Assembly (NCBI GenBank): GCA_025765595.1
Contig: JAIVFH010000013.1
Span: 248,001-312,000 of the forward strand
DNA length: 64,000 nt
Direction of reading: 5' to 3'
Origin: Obelidium mucronatum
Taxonomy: Eukaryota > Chytridiomycota > Chytridiomycetes > Chytridiales > Chytriomycetaceae
Of the stretch, positions 53,081-64,000 are shown in pieces. The notes under the pieces were generated by a model, which was not told the DNA's origin, did no database searches, and saw nothing but the letters and a program-made list of their open reading frames with translations. Positions within the stretch are counted from its first letter, which is position 1. Each line of letters starts with the position of its first letter. A program made the translations under genes and the position numbers.

Positions 53081-56051
53081 ATGGCCCAGCAGTTATCGCC
53101 TGAAGCGCCTCCAAGACCCGAAGACGACGACGCGCCACACTTAAACTTTGACTTCACCGAAGACGCTACAGAATCCGAATCCGCGCCGCTTCTTCCAGCC
53201 AACAGCCTGCCAACGAAGCGCCGCAGTTTTCCACGCGCGTTCGCGCTTGCGTTTACCGCTGTCGCCGCCGTAGTTTTGCTTCTGCTCGGCGCCGCCGTTC
53301 TTGGCGCCCGCCGCAACTCGCACGGCGCGGCGCCACCGCTGCCGCTCGTCCCGCCGGCGCCACTCATTCCGAAAAACGTTACCTACAACAGACGCGCTGT
53401 CCACATCAACGGCGCGCCAGAGCTGCTCTTCACAGCCACAATCCACTACGCGCGAAGCGACCCGTCGCTCTGGCCAGCCCTCATGCACCGCATCAAGCAG
53501 GCCGGAAACAATGCAATCGACACGTCCATTTTCTGGAATCTGCATGAGCCAGAAGAAGGCGTGTATGACTTTGAAAATGGTACAAAAAAAAACGTTGTTG
53601 CGGAGTTTCCCTCCTCTTGTATTCTCTTACGTAAAATGAAAATTAGGAATCGCGAATCTTCCTCTCTTTCTTCAATGTGCGCACGACGCTGGGTTATACG
53701 TTGTTCTTCGAATTGGGCCTTATGCTTGTGCTGAATGGCATTTCGGCGGGTTTCCAGTGTGGCTAATTGAGAAGCCGGGTATTGAGCTTCGGACTTGGAA
53801 TGAGCCGTATCTCTTTGAAATGAAACGCTTTGTTGAGAAAACTCTGGCTGTGGTTGATAAATACCTTGCTCCGTGAGTTATTAATGGGGTTTTCCTGATT
53901 GAACCTTGGCTAACTAAATACCGCGACAGAAAGGGAGGCCCGGTCATACTACTTCAAATTGAAAACGAATATGGTAACATTGAAGATGCGATGGGTCCGA
54001 GGGGCTCAAAGTATATTCAATGGGCTGGAGAATATGCAAATTCTCTTAACGCTGGGGTTCCCTGGGTCATGTGTCGCCAAACCAATGTTCCTTCAGTAAG
54101 TCGGAAAAAGATTTCTGTTGTGTTAAAACTCATTTATCTTTTTTTTCTCCAGGTTCTAAACACAGAAAATGGTTATTACGCAGACAACTGGATTGATGGG
54201 CACCACAAGAGATTTCCCAACCAGCCTGCCATAGTATCAGAACTCTGGACTGGCTGGTTCCAGAAGTTTGGCCAACCAAAGTTTACTCGGTATAGCGAAG
54301 ACTTTGCGTTTGCTTCAGCAAGATTCATTGCGAAAGGAGGAACGTATATTGGATATTACATGTGGCACGGCGGCACCAACTTTGGAAAGTGGGGAAGTGA
54401 TTGGAAAACAGCTTCTTATGACTATGATGCACTCCTGAACGAGTATGGATTTCCGAATAACCCAAAGCATGACCATTTGGCGGAGTTCCATCACACATTG
54501 AACGCTCACAAGGATTTAATTCTTGCCAACGAGCCGCGAAACATCAAGCTCGATAGTGGCAATCATGCCGAAGTTCATGTCTTTGGAGATTTATCCAAGC
54601 GGGCTCTCGTGTTTATATCAAACGATGACGCGTCAACAGACATGACTGTGACTTTTGAAGGGATGGAAATCAACCTTCCTCGGTGGTCTGTAACTATATT
54701 CTTGAAAGATTCAAAAGGGTTTCATCAACTCTACTGCACTTTCCCTAAACCGGCGACTGGAAACCTTTTGCAATCATCTACATCGTCTCAGAAGATTGAT
54801 GCGCTTGGCGACTATATATCTTCTCTTGAACCGCCCAGCTTCCAAACTCCAGAACGCAGCAACTACTTGCACCAGCTCCAGTATTTAAGCGACTTGGCAG
54901 TAACCCGAAGCAATCCTTCCACAACAGACCTCATCGCAACGCCAGACCACTCTAAAGTGTTCCATATCTTTGAACCAATCGGGATCTACGACAACGATAC
55001 TGTCATCTCATCTCAATCCCCGCGTGAGCAAATCCGAACCACCATTGACAAGAGTGATTATCTGTGGTACGTACGCCGAAACATCAACACGAAGCAGGAA
55101 GCGGTGGCTTCAGGAAAGAGTTTGATTGTCCATCTAGAACGTCTTGAAGATGTTGGGTACGTACACGTTGATGGCGTCAAGGTCCACGACGGAGGCGTTT
55201 TCGATATTGATTCTGGGTTGAGTCCGGAGGGAAGACGGCCTGCGAGGCCTGTGGATTTAGAGGTTCCCTTGAAGTCGTTGTTGCTGCAAAGTAATGAGAC
55301 TCGTTCAATGTCTGCACCTGGTGTGAAATCTCATGAATTGTCTATTTTGGTTGGGATTGCTGGGCTTGTGAATTATGGACCTGGGTATGAGAAGGTGAGG
55401 AAGGGATTGCTAGGAGCTGTCAGATTTGGGGGTCAGGATATCACTAAAGGCGAGTGGTTCCATCAAGTTGGATTGAAGGGAGAGCGTTTGCAGGTAGTTT
55501 TGTCCGTCGATGTAACTGTGAAATTCACTCATTGGTGTTTTTTATAGTATGCATCAGGAAGTCTCAAGAATCATCCATGGCAGAATTCGTTTGGCAACGG
55601 CATCGAGACGCGAAACGTTGGTCTTGTTTGGTACTTGATCAAAATATCAAAATCCAAGCTTCTCGAATTGCATGATCGGGCTCTCCAAACTCAATTGGTT
55701 GCACAAAAATACAACGTGAACACGAATTTGGGAACCAAAGTGACTCCAATCACTGCCTTTTCCTTAAACTTGTCGACAATGAGTCGCGGAATGGCGTTTG
55801 TGAACGGGAATGCTGTGGGTCGCTATTGGAATCTCAAAGCCATTTGCAACAATGTTCCATGTCGGTATCCAGACAGTGCGATGGGAGGTGGAGAGAGTTG
55901 TGCTGTTGGTTGTGGTCTTGAATCGCAATCTTGGTACAATGTACCAACGGCATGGGTTATGGGGGGTATAAGTGATGAAGTTGAAATTGTGTTGTTTGAT
56001 GAAATGGGTGGTGATCCGTTGGGAGTTGTGCTGGCAGCTATATCTGGGTAG
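53081..56051 (+). CDS. GH35 beta-galactosidase, membrane-anchored (copy 1)
   Basis: A plant-type family 35 beta-galactosidase that would remove terminal galactose from cell-wall or surface glycans. A cytosolic N-tail is followed by one hydrophobic anchor ([20 protein letters not shown]), giving a type II membrane protein. The TIM barrel starts [17 protein letters not shown], with [39 protein letters not shown] (acid/base Glu), [12 protein letters not shown] (nucleophile Glu) and [11 protein letters not shown]. The C-terminal beta domains include [17 protein letters not shown] and [14 protein letters not shown]. Introns fall near 53,579-53,646, 53,873-53,930, 54,095-54,152 and 55,493-55,548. 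It is closely similar to copy 2 at 56,992. The first ~420 coding bases are GC-rich. Confidence 0.93.
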
Positions 56052-56164
56052 TGGGGTCTAGTTGTAGCTATTTGTTTTTGTATTCCAAGTTGATTCCAAG
56101 TCTCATACTTTATTGTTTTCCCCCCAATGAGTCAGTTAAAATAAAAAATTGAATGAGCTGCTGA

Positions 56165-56926
56165 TCAAGCCGCAGAGTGGTATGGTGGGATAACAACGCC
56201 CTCCTTTTCAAGAGCATCAATCGCTTTCTTGCCTTTGGCTTCAATTTCAGCCTTCTTGTCAGCAGGCAAAATCCAGTGGTGCAACTCAATATACAAGTAG
56301 TCAATGTTGATGGCAGCGCCCATTGAAACCAAATGGGGAAGAATGTCGTATTCAGCACCTTCGATATCCATCTTTACAACAACATGATCTTCTGGCTTGA
56401 AGTTCATGAGAATGAAGCGCGCAATGTCTACGGCAAGCATTTCCCGCTTTGTTTCAGCTTTCACGTCAGAGTGGGTGGCCAGGATGGAGCTTCCCCAGAA
56501 GTCATTCTTTGGATCCGTGTCAAAGAAGAACGGAATGACCTTGTCGATGGTGTAGACAACGGTAGATGGATAGATGAAGATCGGGCCCTTCCCTTCCTTC
56601 TCGTACTGTGAGCGCACCTCGACCAGCGGCTTGTTGAACACTGGGTTTGCTTCGAACAAGTGCGCCTCGAACTCGCCGTAGCTTCTGCCCTCGGGGATTG
56701 CGTACGAGTAGTTGAACTTCTTGCCGACGCCCAGCAGCGCCTCGTACGAGTCGCCGCGGTTCGCGCCGAGGTCGACAAACACCAGCCGCTGCTTGCGGGC
56801 AGAGCCGAGCAGCCGGTGCGCGCTGCCGCTGCCGCTGCCCGAGGCGACGAGCACCACGAAGGCAACGGTGAAGCACACGAGCGTGGCGATGAAGAGCAGC
56901 GAGAGCCGCTGGCTGATGACGGCCAT
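56165..56926 (-). CDS. FkbM-type methyltransferase, membrane-anchored
   Basis: A predicted S-adenosylmethionine-dependent O-methyltransferase of the FkbM group, often acting on sugars or hydroxyl groups. An N-terminal anchor (LSLLFIATLVCFTVAFVVLV) suggests a secretory-pathway location. The Rossmann domain has LVFVDLGANRGDSYEALLG (SAM motif I), AHLFEANPVFNKPL (motif II, acidic ribose contact) and HVVVKMDIEGAEYDILPHLV, the conserved FkbM DIEGAE motif. It is a single exon ending at 56,165. It lies between two GH35 genes and is head-to-head with copy 2 (starts 66 bp apart), so a joint role in surface glycan modification is plausible but inferred. Confidence 0.85.
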   Translation of the reverse strand: MAVISQRLSLLFIATLVCFTVAFVVLVASGSGSGSAHRLLGSARKQRLVFVDLGANRGDSYEALLGVGKKFNYSYAIPEGRSYGEFEAHLFEANPVFNKPLVEVRSQYEKEGKGPIFIYPSTVVYTIDKVIPFFFDTDPKNDFWGSSILATHSDVKAETKREMLAVDIARFILMNFKPEDHVVVKMDIEGAEYDILPHLVSMGAAINIDYLYIELHHWILPADKKAEIEAKGKKAIDALEKEGVVIPPYHSAA

Positions 56927-56991
56927 CGTTTTTAATTGTTTCTTTTTATAAATTGGTTTCAGCTTTTCTCTTGATTTAATAAATAAAAACA

Positions 56992-59900
56992 ATGCTGAGC
57001 AGCACCGCAGCCGCAAAACACGCCAAGGCGCCGCTGCCCGTCGTCAACTTTGCCTTCGACACGTCCGACGACGACAGCGACGCGCCGCCGCCGCAGCACA
57101 CCCCGCGCGCGCTGCGCCCGTCCGAACGCTCGCCGCTGCTGGCCGCCGCCGCCGCCGCCGCCGCGCCGAAGCCCGCGCGCCGCAACTCGCACGCCGCGGC
57201 GCTGGCCGTCGCCGCCGCAGTCGCGCTGCTTTTGCTCGTGCTTGGCTCGGCGCGACTGCCACACGACCCGGCGCTGCCGCCGCCGCCGCTGCCCGGGCCC
57301 GGGCCCGTGCCGCCGGCCCCGCAAATCCCAAAAAACGTTACTTACAACAGACGCGCTGTCCACATTAACGGCGCTCCAGAACTGCTCCTCACGGCAACAA
57401 TACACTACCCGCGAAGCGACCCTTCGCTGTGGCCTTCCCTGCTGCAACGCATTAAACTTGCTGGAAACAACGCCATCGATACATACGTGTTTTGGAATCT
57501 GCATGAGCCCGAAGAGGGCGCGTACGATTTTGAGAATGGTGACTACTCACGTGTTCAGATTTCCTTGCACTCCAATCTAACGCGACTGCTGTTAGGCATT
57601 GCCAATCTCCCGCTTTTCTTGCAAACAGCGCATGAAGCTGGTCTTTATGTTGTCTTGAGGATTGGACCATATGTTTGCGCAGAGTGGAACTTTGGTGGAT
57701 TTCCAGTGTGGCTACTGAAAAAGCCTGGAATTGAATTTCGGACGTGGAATGATCCCTTCATCAAAGAAATGAGTCGGTTTGTCGAGAAAACACTGGTTGT
57801 TGTTGAAAAGTTTCTGGCTCCGTGAGTGTCTGTCACTCAAGATTTTTGAAGAACCTTTTCTCACTTCTTTTCCCACCCCGACAGAAACGGAGGGCCAATC
57901 ATTCTCCTACAAATCGAAAATGAGTATGGGAATATTGCCAACACCATGGGTCCAAAGGGATACAAGTATATTCAATGGGCGGGTGAGTATTCCAAATCAT
58001 TGGACGTTGGTGTCCCTTGGATCATGTGTAGACAAGATAATGTTCCTGTGGTAAGGTGTATTGAAAGAGTATTTCCAAAGTATTCTTCTAATTTTATACT
58101 TAGGTCCTGAATGCTGAAAATGGATTCTATGCCGATAGCTGGATCGAAGGCCACCACAAGCGTTTTCCAGATCAGCCCGCTATGGTGACTGAGCTTTGGA
58201 CCGGTTGGTTTCAAAAATTCGGACAGCCAAAGTACACGCGCTATGGAGAAGATCTGGCTTATGCCGCTGCAAAATTCATTGCCAAAGGTGGTACCTACAT
58301 TGGCTATTACATGTGGCATGGAGGAACCAACTTTGGCAAGTGGGGGAGCGACTGGAAAACAGCGTCTTACGATTATGACGCTGTTCTAAACGAGTACGGG
58401 TTTCCAAACAATCCCAAGCATAATCATATCGCCGATCTCCATCTCACTGTGACCACATACAAGAACTTGATTTTATCAAACGAGCCTACAGCTGTCAATC
58501 TTAACACAAAGCACGCTGAGGCTTATGTCTATGGACAACTATCACAGACTGCTCTTATTTTTTTCGTGAACGATGACTCTTCATCGGATGTGGCAATCAC
58601 GTTTGAAGGAAAGAAGATCACGTTGCCACACTGGTCCGTCACAATCTACCTCAAAGATTCGAACGGCCTGCGCTCGCTATACTGTACTGCTCGCGTCAAA
58701 CCCTCCATAAGCGACAGATTACAATCGAAATCTTTGAACGAAGTTCATTCTTATGATGGAATGGAAAGCCTGTACAATGCAATTACATCTCTCGAACCTC
58801 CAAAGTTCCAAACCCCCGAGCGCAACAATTACCTGCACCAGCTTCAGCATTTAAACAAGCTCGCTGCTTCAAGAAGCAACCCTTCATCAACGGACTTGAC
58901 CTTATCTCCACTCCCGTCACGCATCTCCCACATTTTTGAACCCATTGGAGTCTACAACAACAGTACAGCTGTTCCCTCCCAAACGCCACTGGAGCATATC
59001 CGAACAACAGTGGACAAGAGCGATTACATGTGGTATGTTCGACCCAATATTCTAGTCAAAGAAGCCTCGGCATCAAGCAAAAAGCTGGTTGTCCATCTGG
59101 AGTGCCTTGAAGATGTCGGATATGTTTTTGTGGACGGCGTCAAAATCCATGACGGCGCAGTTGTTGATGTTGAAGCTGGATTGAGCGCAAACGAAGAAAA
59201 GAGACCAGCCAAGCCCGTTGATTTAGAAATCCCAATGGATGAGTTGCTTAAAAAGAAGAAGAAGAAGCACGACGGGAAGCAGAAGCCACATCCATCGCCA
59301 TCGCCACCGCCTAAAAAGGGGGATCCTGGAAAAGAAGTTTCTCATGATTTGGCAGTGTTGGTGGGTGTTGCAGGACTTTGGAACTATGGAGCTGTTTATG
59401 AGAATGTGCGGAAAGGAATTCTGGGGGCTGTGAAGTTTGATAAAGTGGATGTAACCAAGGGATCTTGGGTTCATCAGGTTGGGTTGAAGGGTGAACACTT
59501 ACAGGTTGGTTCTATTTTTTTCTATGCTGCTCCATTATTTCTGATTTATGTGTGAATAGTATTCTTTGGGAAGCAAGGTCCACCACCCATGGCAGCCGTC
59601 ATTTACAGTGACATCTGAAACGCGAGGCGTTGGGCTAGTCTGGTACCTTATAAAGTATTCGAAGGCGGATCTGCTTGCTCTACATGACCGTGCATTGCAA
59701 ACCCAACTTGTCGCTCAAAAGTACAATGCAAATTCCAATCTCGGCACCCAAATGCACCCCATCACATCTTTTGTATTGAACCTCTCCACCATGAGCCGTG
59801 GAATGGCGTTTGTCAATGGCCACCAAGTTGGGCGTTATTGGAATCTGAAGGCCATCTGCAACAACGTTCCATGTCGATACCCAGACACGGCGACGGCTGG

Positions 59901-60072
59901 AGGTGAAAGCTGCGCGGTAGGTTGCGGGTACGCGTCTCAATCCTTTTACAATGTCCCGACATCTTGGATTTTGGAAGGCGGTGACGACGGCAATGACGAT
60001 GTGGAAGTAGTCCTGTTTGATGAAAGTGGTGGTGATCCGTTGGGAGTTTCACTTTCGGCCATTTCTGGTTGA
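56992..60072 (+). CDS. GH35 beta-galactosidase, membrane-anchored (copy 2)
   Basis: A paralogue of the gene at 53,081 with the same anchor, barrel and C-terminal domains: [17 protein letters not shown] anchor, [63 protein letters not shown] and [14 protein letters not shown], so both catalytic Glu are kept. Two differences stand out. The N-terminal ~110 codons are still more GC-rich and Ala/Pro-rich. A Lys-rich then Pro-rich insertion ([24 protein letters not shown], 59,250-59,330) sits in the C-terminal region where copy 1 has none. The intron at 57,540-57,597 happens to be open in frame but its splicing restores [10 protein letters not shown], matching copy 1. The other introns sit at matching places, so duplication came after they arose. 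Confidence 0.93.
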
Positions 60073-60153
60073 TGCGATTTATAATTATTATGTGTATGAT
60101 GTTATAGGACTTCAATATGATTATTATTTTTATTATTGCAAGATCAACTCGTT

Positions 60154-61568
60154 TTAAATTTCATTCGCGACTTCCGACTCTGGAACTGACCCTTCTAATT
60201 GGGCATACCGCATCGACGCCATCAAGTTTCGAGCTGCATTGGCATGGTCATATACACCCCCATTAAACGAAGCCGTAACATCACGTCCCACCGAAACCTT
60301 CAAAAAACCTCGTCCACCAGGATGGTCATCCATAAACTTGGTTACATCATAAACAACATTCGAGATAATAAGTAATTGTCTTCCTGATTCGGATATCTTG
60401 TCTTTCACTGAATCATAAAGGTGAGTACTTATAACCAGAAAAAAAAAAAAAAAAAAAGAAAGAAAAAAAACGGGACAAACCTTCTTGAAATGTCATAAGC
60501 GGCAGTTTCCCCACCGGAACTCCATAATCCAGTGTCTTTTTAACCATTTCAATCTTTTTCTCACGCATGTACAGTTTTCCCTTTTCAATCTCGTTTGTGG
60601 GGAATGTCTTGAGATTGGATGTAAGGCCCACTAAAGATCCAAGCCAAATCACCCATTTTGTTGGATCGTATTGATAAAACTGGATTGCGTTTCGGTAATC
60701 GCCTGGGAATTCGTGATGGCTAAAAAAATGAAAATGAAAAAAAAAAATAAGCACGTCACACACACAAACATTGGAAAAAAAAATAAAGGAAAGGAACGTA
60801 CAAGTTGTGGTATCCTTCCCCAAAAGTAATAAACGCAGTGATAAAGTTATCTTTGGGTGATCGCTTGTCATCGTACGTGTGTTCTCCGTAATAATGTGCA
60901 AGGGAATTGATGCAAAAGGTGGAATGATGCAGAAACACTAAACGAGCAACTCCAGCGAATAGTAAACCCCCAACCCAGTCGCCCCAGCCAAGGCCAGCAA
61001 CGATACAGGGAAAAAGGAACGCCATGAACACTGATAATCTAACGCCAAAAAAAAAAGAAGGGATGAATCACGATGAGTAATTTTTATCAATCGTAATTTG
61101 AACACTCCCTTACACTTCGTAATATCGGTCTTGGAAACGAATCAATGGATCAGCTACAAGATCAGATATATCGACTTTCGCCTTTTTATCTTCTTCCCTG
61201 AAAATCAACCATCCAATATGACTCCAAAAAAACCCGCGTTTAGCATTGTAAGGATCCTTGTCAGTATCAGTGAATCGATGGTGAATACGATGGCCATGGC
61301 ACCACCACTTGCACGATCCTTGCATAGCTCCGGTACAAGCTGCCATAGCAATATACTGCCATACTCGTGTGGCTTCATAGGACCGGTGGGACCAGTATCG
61401 ATGGTATCCAACGGTCACACCCATTCCAGTGAAAAAGTAGTAGAAGATGGAAAACCATAGCGTTTCTGTTTGAAGAGGGACCAAGGCAAACGCGATGATT
61501 GATATTATCGGAGTCGCGGCTAGAGTTATCGCGTTGGCCCAAATAATGTCTTTGCTCCAGTTGACCAT
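60154..61568 (-). CDS. OLE1: Acyl-CoA delta-9-type desaturase with cytochrome b5 (copy A)
   Basis: Introduces a double bond into saturated acyl-CoA at the ER membrane, fed by its own C-terminal cytochrome b5. His boxes are GYHRYWSHRSY, HGHRIHHRFTDTDKDPYNAK and, after introns, LVFLHHSTFCINSLAHYYG with GYHNLHHEFPGDYR assembled over the splice near 60,720-60,800. The b5 domain has MDDHPGGRGFL and VYDHANAARN, giving both axial His. Four introns are seen. The start used (MVNWSKD, 61,568) follows a T run of 10; an upstream exon at 61,664-61,742 would be in frame only if that run had a different length. Compared with copy B, the N-terminal hydrophobic segment is absent. Confidence 0.92.
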
Positions 61569-61874
61569 TGTAAAAAAAAAACTGAAGATAAAAAAATTTA
61601 GGGTGCTGTTCCGGAAAAATTCTGGAAAAAATGTGCCACGACAGTTTATCCGGTAGCACTTACAGTTGGTTGTCCAAGTACACATGGTCTCCAGTTCAGG
61701 CAAGTTGTTTATTGACAAAAGAAAGTTATTGAATGTGTTCATTAAATCAATTTTTCATGAGACCTTTATTATCAAAATGACATTAAAACAAAAGAATGAG
61801 ATACAAAACGAGCAAGCAAGTAGCTTTTCAATAAGTAAGTAGAATAAAGAATTTAAGTCATGGGAAGTTGGAAG

Positions 61875-63418
61875 TTATTCAACGACGGCAACCTCCGAAA
61901 CTGGTGCATCTCCAATTAGTGTAGCATATCGCATCGACGACATCAAGTTTCTTGCGGCATTTGCATGGTCATACACACCCCCATTAAAAGACGCCGTGAC
62001 ATCGCGACCAATCGAGACTCTCAGAAATCCCTTGCCTCCCGGATGGTCCTCCATAAAGTTTGAAACATCGTACACTACCCCAGAGATGATCAAAAGTTGC
62101 TTTCCTGATTCTGCGATATGCTCTTTGACTACGTAGATTTGAGTTTCAACGGTAAAAAAAAAAAAAAAATAAAATAAGAAAGAAAGGTGGAATACCTTGA
62201 ACATGTGTCAACTGAGGCAACTCTTCCAACGGAACTCCATAATCCAGAGTCTTTTTGTATTCATTGACTTTCTTTTCTTGCATCATGAGTCTCCCCTTTT
62301 CGATTTCGTTTGCTGGGAAGGTTTTCAAGTTGTATGTGAGTCCAATAAGAGAGGCAACCCAAATGACAAGTTTCGTTGGATCGTATTGGTAGAATTCGAT
62401 TGCATTGCGATAATCTGAGGGGAATTCGTGGTGACTATTGGGAACGCGTTTTTTTTTTTGGAAGGTTAGTCCGAAATATGGACCAATTTTTGGATTCGAA
62501 ATACTCAACAAGTTGTGATAGCCTTCGCCGAAAGTAATTAAAGCTGTGATAAAGTTGTCTCGAGGCGTGCGCTTGTCGTCAAAGGTATGATCACCATAGT
62601 AGTGAGCAAGAGAGTTGATGCAGAATGTAGAATGGTGCAAGAAGACCAATCTGGCAACACCAGCAAAGAAGAAACCTCCCATCCAATCTCCCCATCCGAA
62701 ACCAGCCACCAACGTTGGAACAATAAAAGCCATAAACACGGCCGACCTAAATATCAATAATAAAAAAAGATATAAGGCCTTTGATCCTAGCTAATAGTAA
62801 AGAAAAACTTAACGGCAGATAATGCTTGTGTTGGAATCGCAACAACGGATCCCTGTTCAAATCCGATATATCGACTTTCGCCTTCTTCTCTTCTTTGAAT
62901 ATCATCCACCCAATATGACTCCAAAAGAAACCGCGTTTTGCATTGTATGGATCCTTATCAGTGTCAGTGAATCGATGGTGAATGCGATGGCCGTGACACC
63001 ACCACTTGACAGAACCTTCCATCGCACCTGTTCCTGCAGCCAGAAGGATCAATTCCCAAACGCGCGATGCTTCGTATGATCGGTGGGACCAGTAGCGGTG
63101 ATAACCAGCGGTGATTCCCATCCCAGTGAAGAAGTAGAAGAACAAGGCAAAGTACAAAGTTGGCAGTTGCAGCGGGACTGTGGCGAGACCAACGATGGCC
63201 AAAAGCGGAGTTACAGTAAGAATTGTTGCACTTGTCCAATCAATTGTTTCTGAATGAGGAAGTGGTGGGAGTCGCCTTATTTGTTTGTTTGTCAAGTCCA
63301 GAACGATCAAGAGTGGAAGAAGAGCAGCGGTCGCGAGTACAATGAGCGGAGCAGTCGCTGTAAAGATTGCGCCAGCGGCGTCATGGTCTCTATGTTGGAA
63401 GGAGGAAACCAAGGGCAT
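61875..63418 (-). CDS. OLE1: Acyl-CoA delta-9-type desaturase with cytochrome b5 (copy B)
   Basis: A second, tandem desaturase of the same type. It starts MPLVSSFQHRDHDAAG, has an extra N-terminal hydrophobic stretch (PLIVLATAALLPLLIVLDL), then the usual core: GYHRYWSHRSYEAS, HGHRIHHRFTDTDKD, KRGFFWSHIGWMIF, FLHHSTFCINSLAHYYG and NSHHEFPSDYRNA. The C-terminal cytochrome b5 has EDHPGGKGFLRV and VYDHANAARNLM. Exon borders correspond to those in copy A, showing tandem duplication. All eight-His metal-binding text is intact in both, so both are probably active. The acyl chain preference cannot be told from sequence. Confidence 0.93.
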
Positions 63419-63861
63419 CTTTTCAAGTGATTTCGAGTCAAGATTTAAACCACTTTTCCTTTTATAGTGCTTGCTATTTTTCCGGATAAACACATGGTCC
63501 CAACAAGCTTTTTTACACTTGGCTTCTTCTTTCACTGAAATTAATGAAATCTCTTAATTGTCCCACGGTCTGCGGCACCCCATCTGCTGCTGGCAGACAG
63601 CTGAACGTTTTGCCTATATTTCCTCATACATTACACTAACAATGACATTTCGGCTGAATTGTCTGTCAATCTTCCGCTTTTAAATTTATTTCTTTCGGAT
63701 TTGCACATGGGTTGTTTTTTCTCGCCGATTTGTCATCAATATCTCATTATTACCCCAAAAGGCTTGAATGCTTATACAATCGGATTTGCTAATTAGAGTT
63801 TTGTAGAACGATCTCAAGTCAAGTTTAGACAATGGTTTTATTGGGGAAAAAAGGGCTTCAC
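63419..63861. other. Spacer, no gene seen
   Basis: About 440 bp between the start of desaturase copy B and the end of the DNA ligase gene. It should contain the desaturase promoter. I see no coding frame, RNA gene or repeat. Confidence 0.5.
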
Positions 63862-64000
63862 TTAATAATCCTCCTCCATCTGACCACTTGCGGTATTCAA
63901 ATTCTGAGCTCTGTACATCGTAGCAACCTGTTCGCCGTTCGTGGCCTGTTCTGGACTTTTATCATCACGAATTCGAATAAAACGTGGGAATCGAAGACTG
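63862..64000 (-). CDS. CDC9: DNA ligase I, C-terminal end (cut by window edge)
   Basis: Only the last ~45 codons are in the window. [20 protein letters not shown] then QVATMYRAQ is the conserved end of eukaryotic ATP-dependent DNA ligase I, where FPRF and the following basic strand belong to ligase motif VI. The gene runs off the right edge toward its N-terminus. A short Asn/Gln/acidic tail ends MEEDY. Confidence 0.85.
   Translation of the reverse strand, partial: SLRFPRFIRIRDDKSPEQATNGEQVATMYRAQNLNTASGQMEEDY

Noticed and set aside
57540..57597. In-frame extension after YDFEN in GH35 copy 2 as real protein
   Set aside because: The same position in copy 1 is an intron, and splicing here restores [10 protein letters not shown] as in copy 1; the open frame through the intron is accidental.
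1..64000. A coordinated DNA-repair gene cluster
   Set aside because: STAG, ZGRF1, SLX1, Timeless, photolyase and DNA ligase I are spread over 64 kb among unrelated genes on both strands; nothing in the sequence shows joint regulation.

Overview
The window looks like a piece of a zoosporic (chytrid-like) fungal nuclear genome. Genes are dense and lie on both strands. Introns are mostly short (about 40-80 nt, GT...AG), and several divergent gene pairs have start codons only 10-67 bp apart. Fungal markers are an OLE1-type desaturase with a C-terminal cytochrome b5, a fungalysin (M36) protease, a Yap-like bZIP, Mia40 and Sec62. These sit beside genes usually lost from Dikarya: a FAM149-type ciliary protein, NAMPT, and a (6-4)-photolyase/animal-type cryptochrome. 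The lineage is inferred from gene content; I cannot name the species.

Layout, left to right. 0-8.8 kb: cohesin STAG/Scc3 (cut by the window edge), eIF2B-beta, a ZGRF1-type helicase and SLX1. 8.8-13.6 kb: one gene joining a secreted animal-type heme peroxidase, DOMON, cytochrome b561, cytochrome b5-like and FAD/NAD reductase domains, which is the most unusual protein here. 13.7-21.9 kb: bZIP, S9 peptidase, Sec62, Mia40, a hendecad-repeat protein and a DUF6492-like glycosyltransferase. 22-31.5 kb: FAM149-like protein, a helical unknown, complex I NDUFA5 and Timeless/Tof1. 31.9-33.4 kb: a tandem array of ~252-257 bp units, each carrying splice-like signals. 34.3-41.4 kb: an unknown small protein, CMTR1, a PLP decarboxylase, a SET protein and an F-box/LRR-like protein, with a ~296 bp tandem duplication between decarboxylase and SET genes. 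41.4-52.9 kb: a frame-broken MYND protein, NAMPT, GNAT, fungalysin, Nup107 and photolyase/cryptochrome. 53-64 kb: two GH35 beta-galactosidases flanking a divergent FkbM-type methyltransferase, two tandem acyl-CoA desaturases, and the C-terminus of DNA ligase I.

Three themes recur. First, many genes have extremely GC-rich, Ala/Arg-rich 5' coding ends that fall abruptly to ordinary composition, symmetrically around divergent promoters. Second, several otherwise well-conserved genes need single-nucleotide frame corrections, often in short homopolymers; this may be consensus error or real decay. Third, genome-maintenance genes are over-represented (STAG, ZGRF1, SLX1, Timeless, photolyase, DNA ligase I), which I take to be coincidence rather than a functional cluster.
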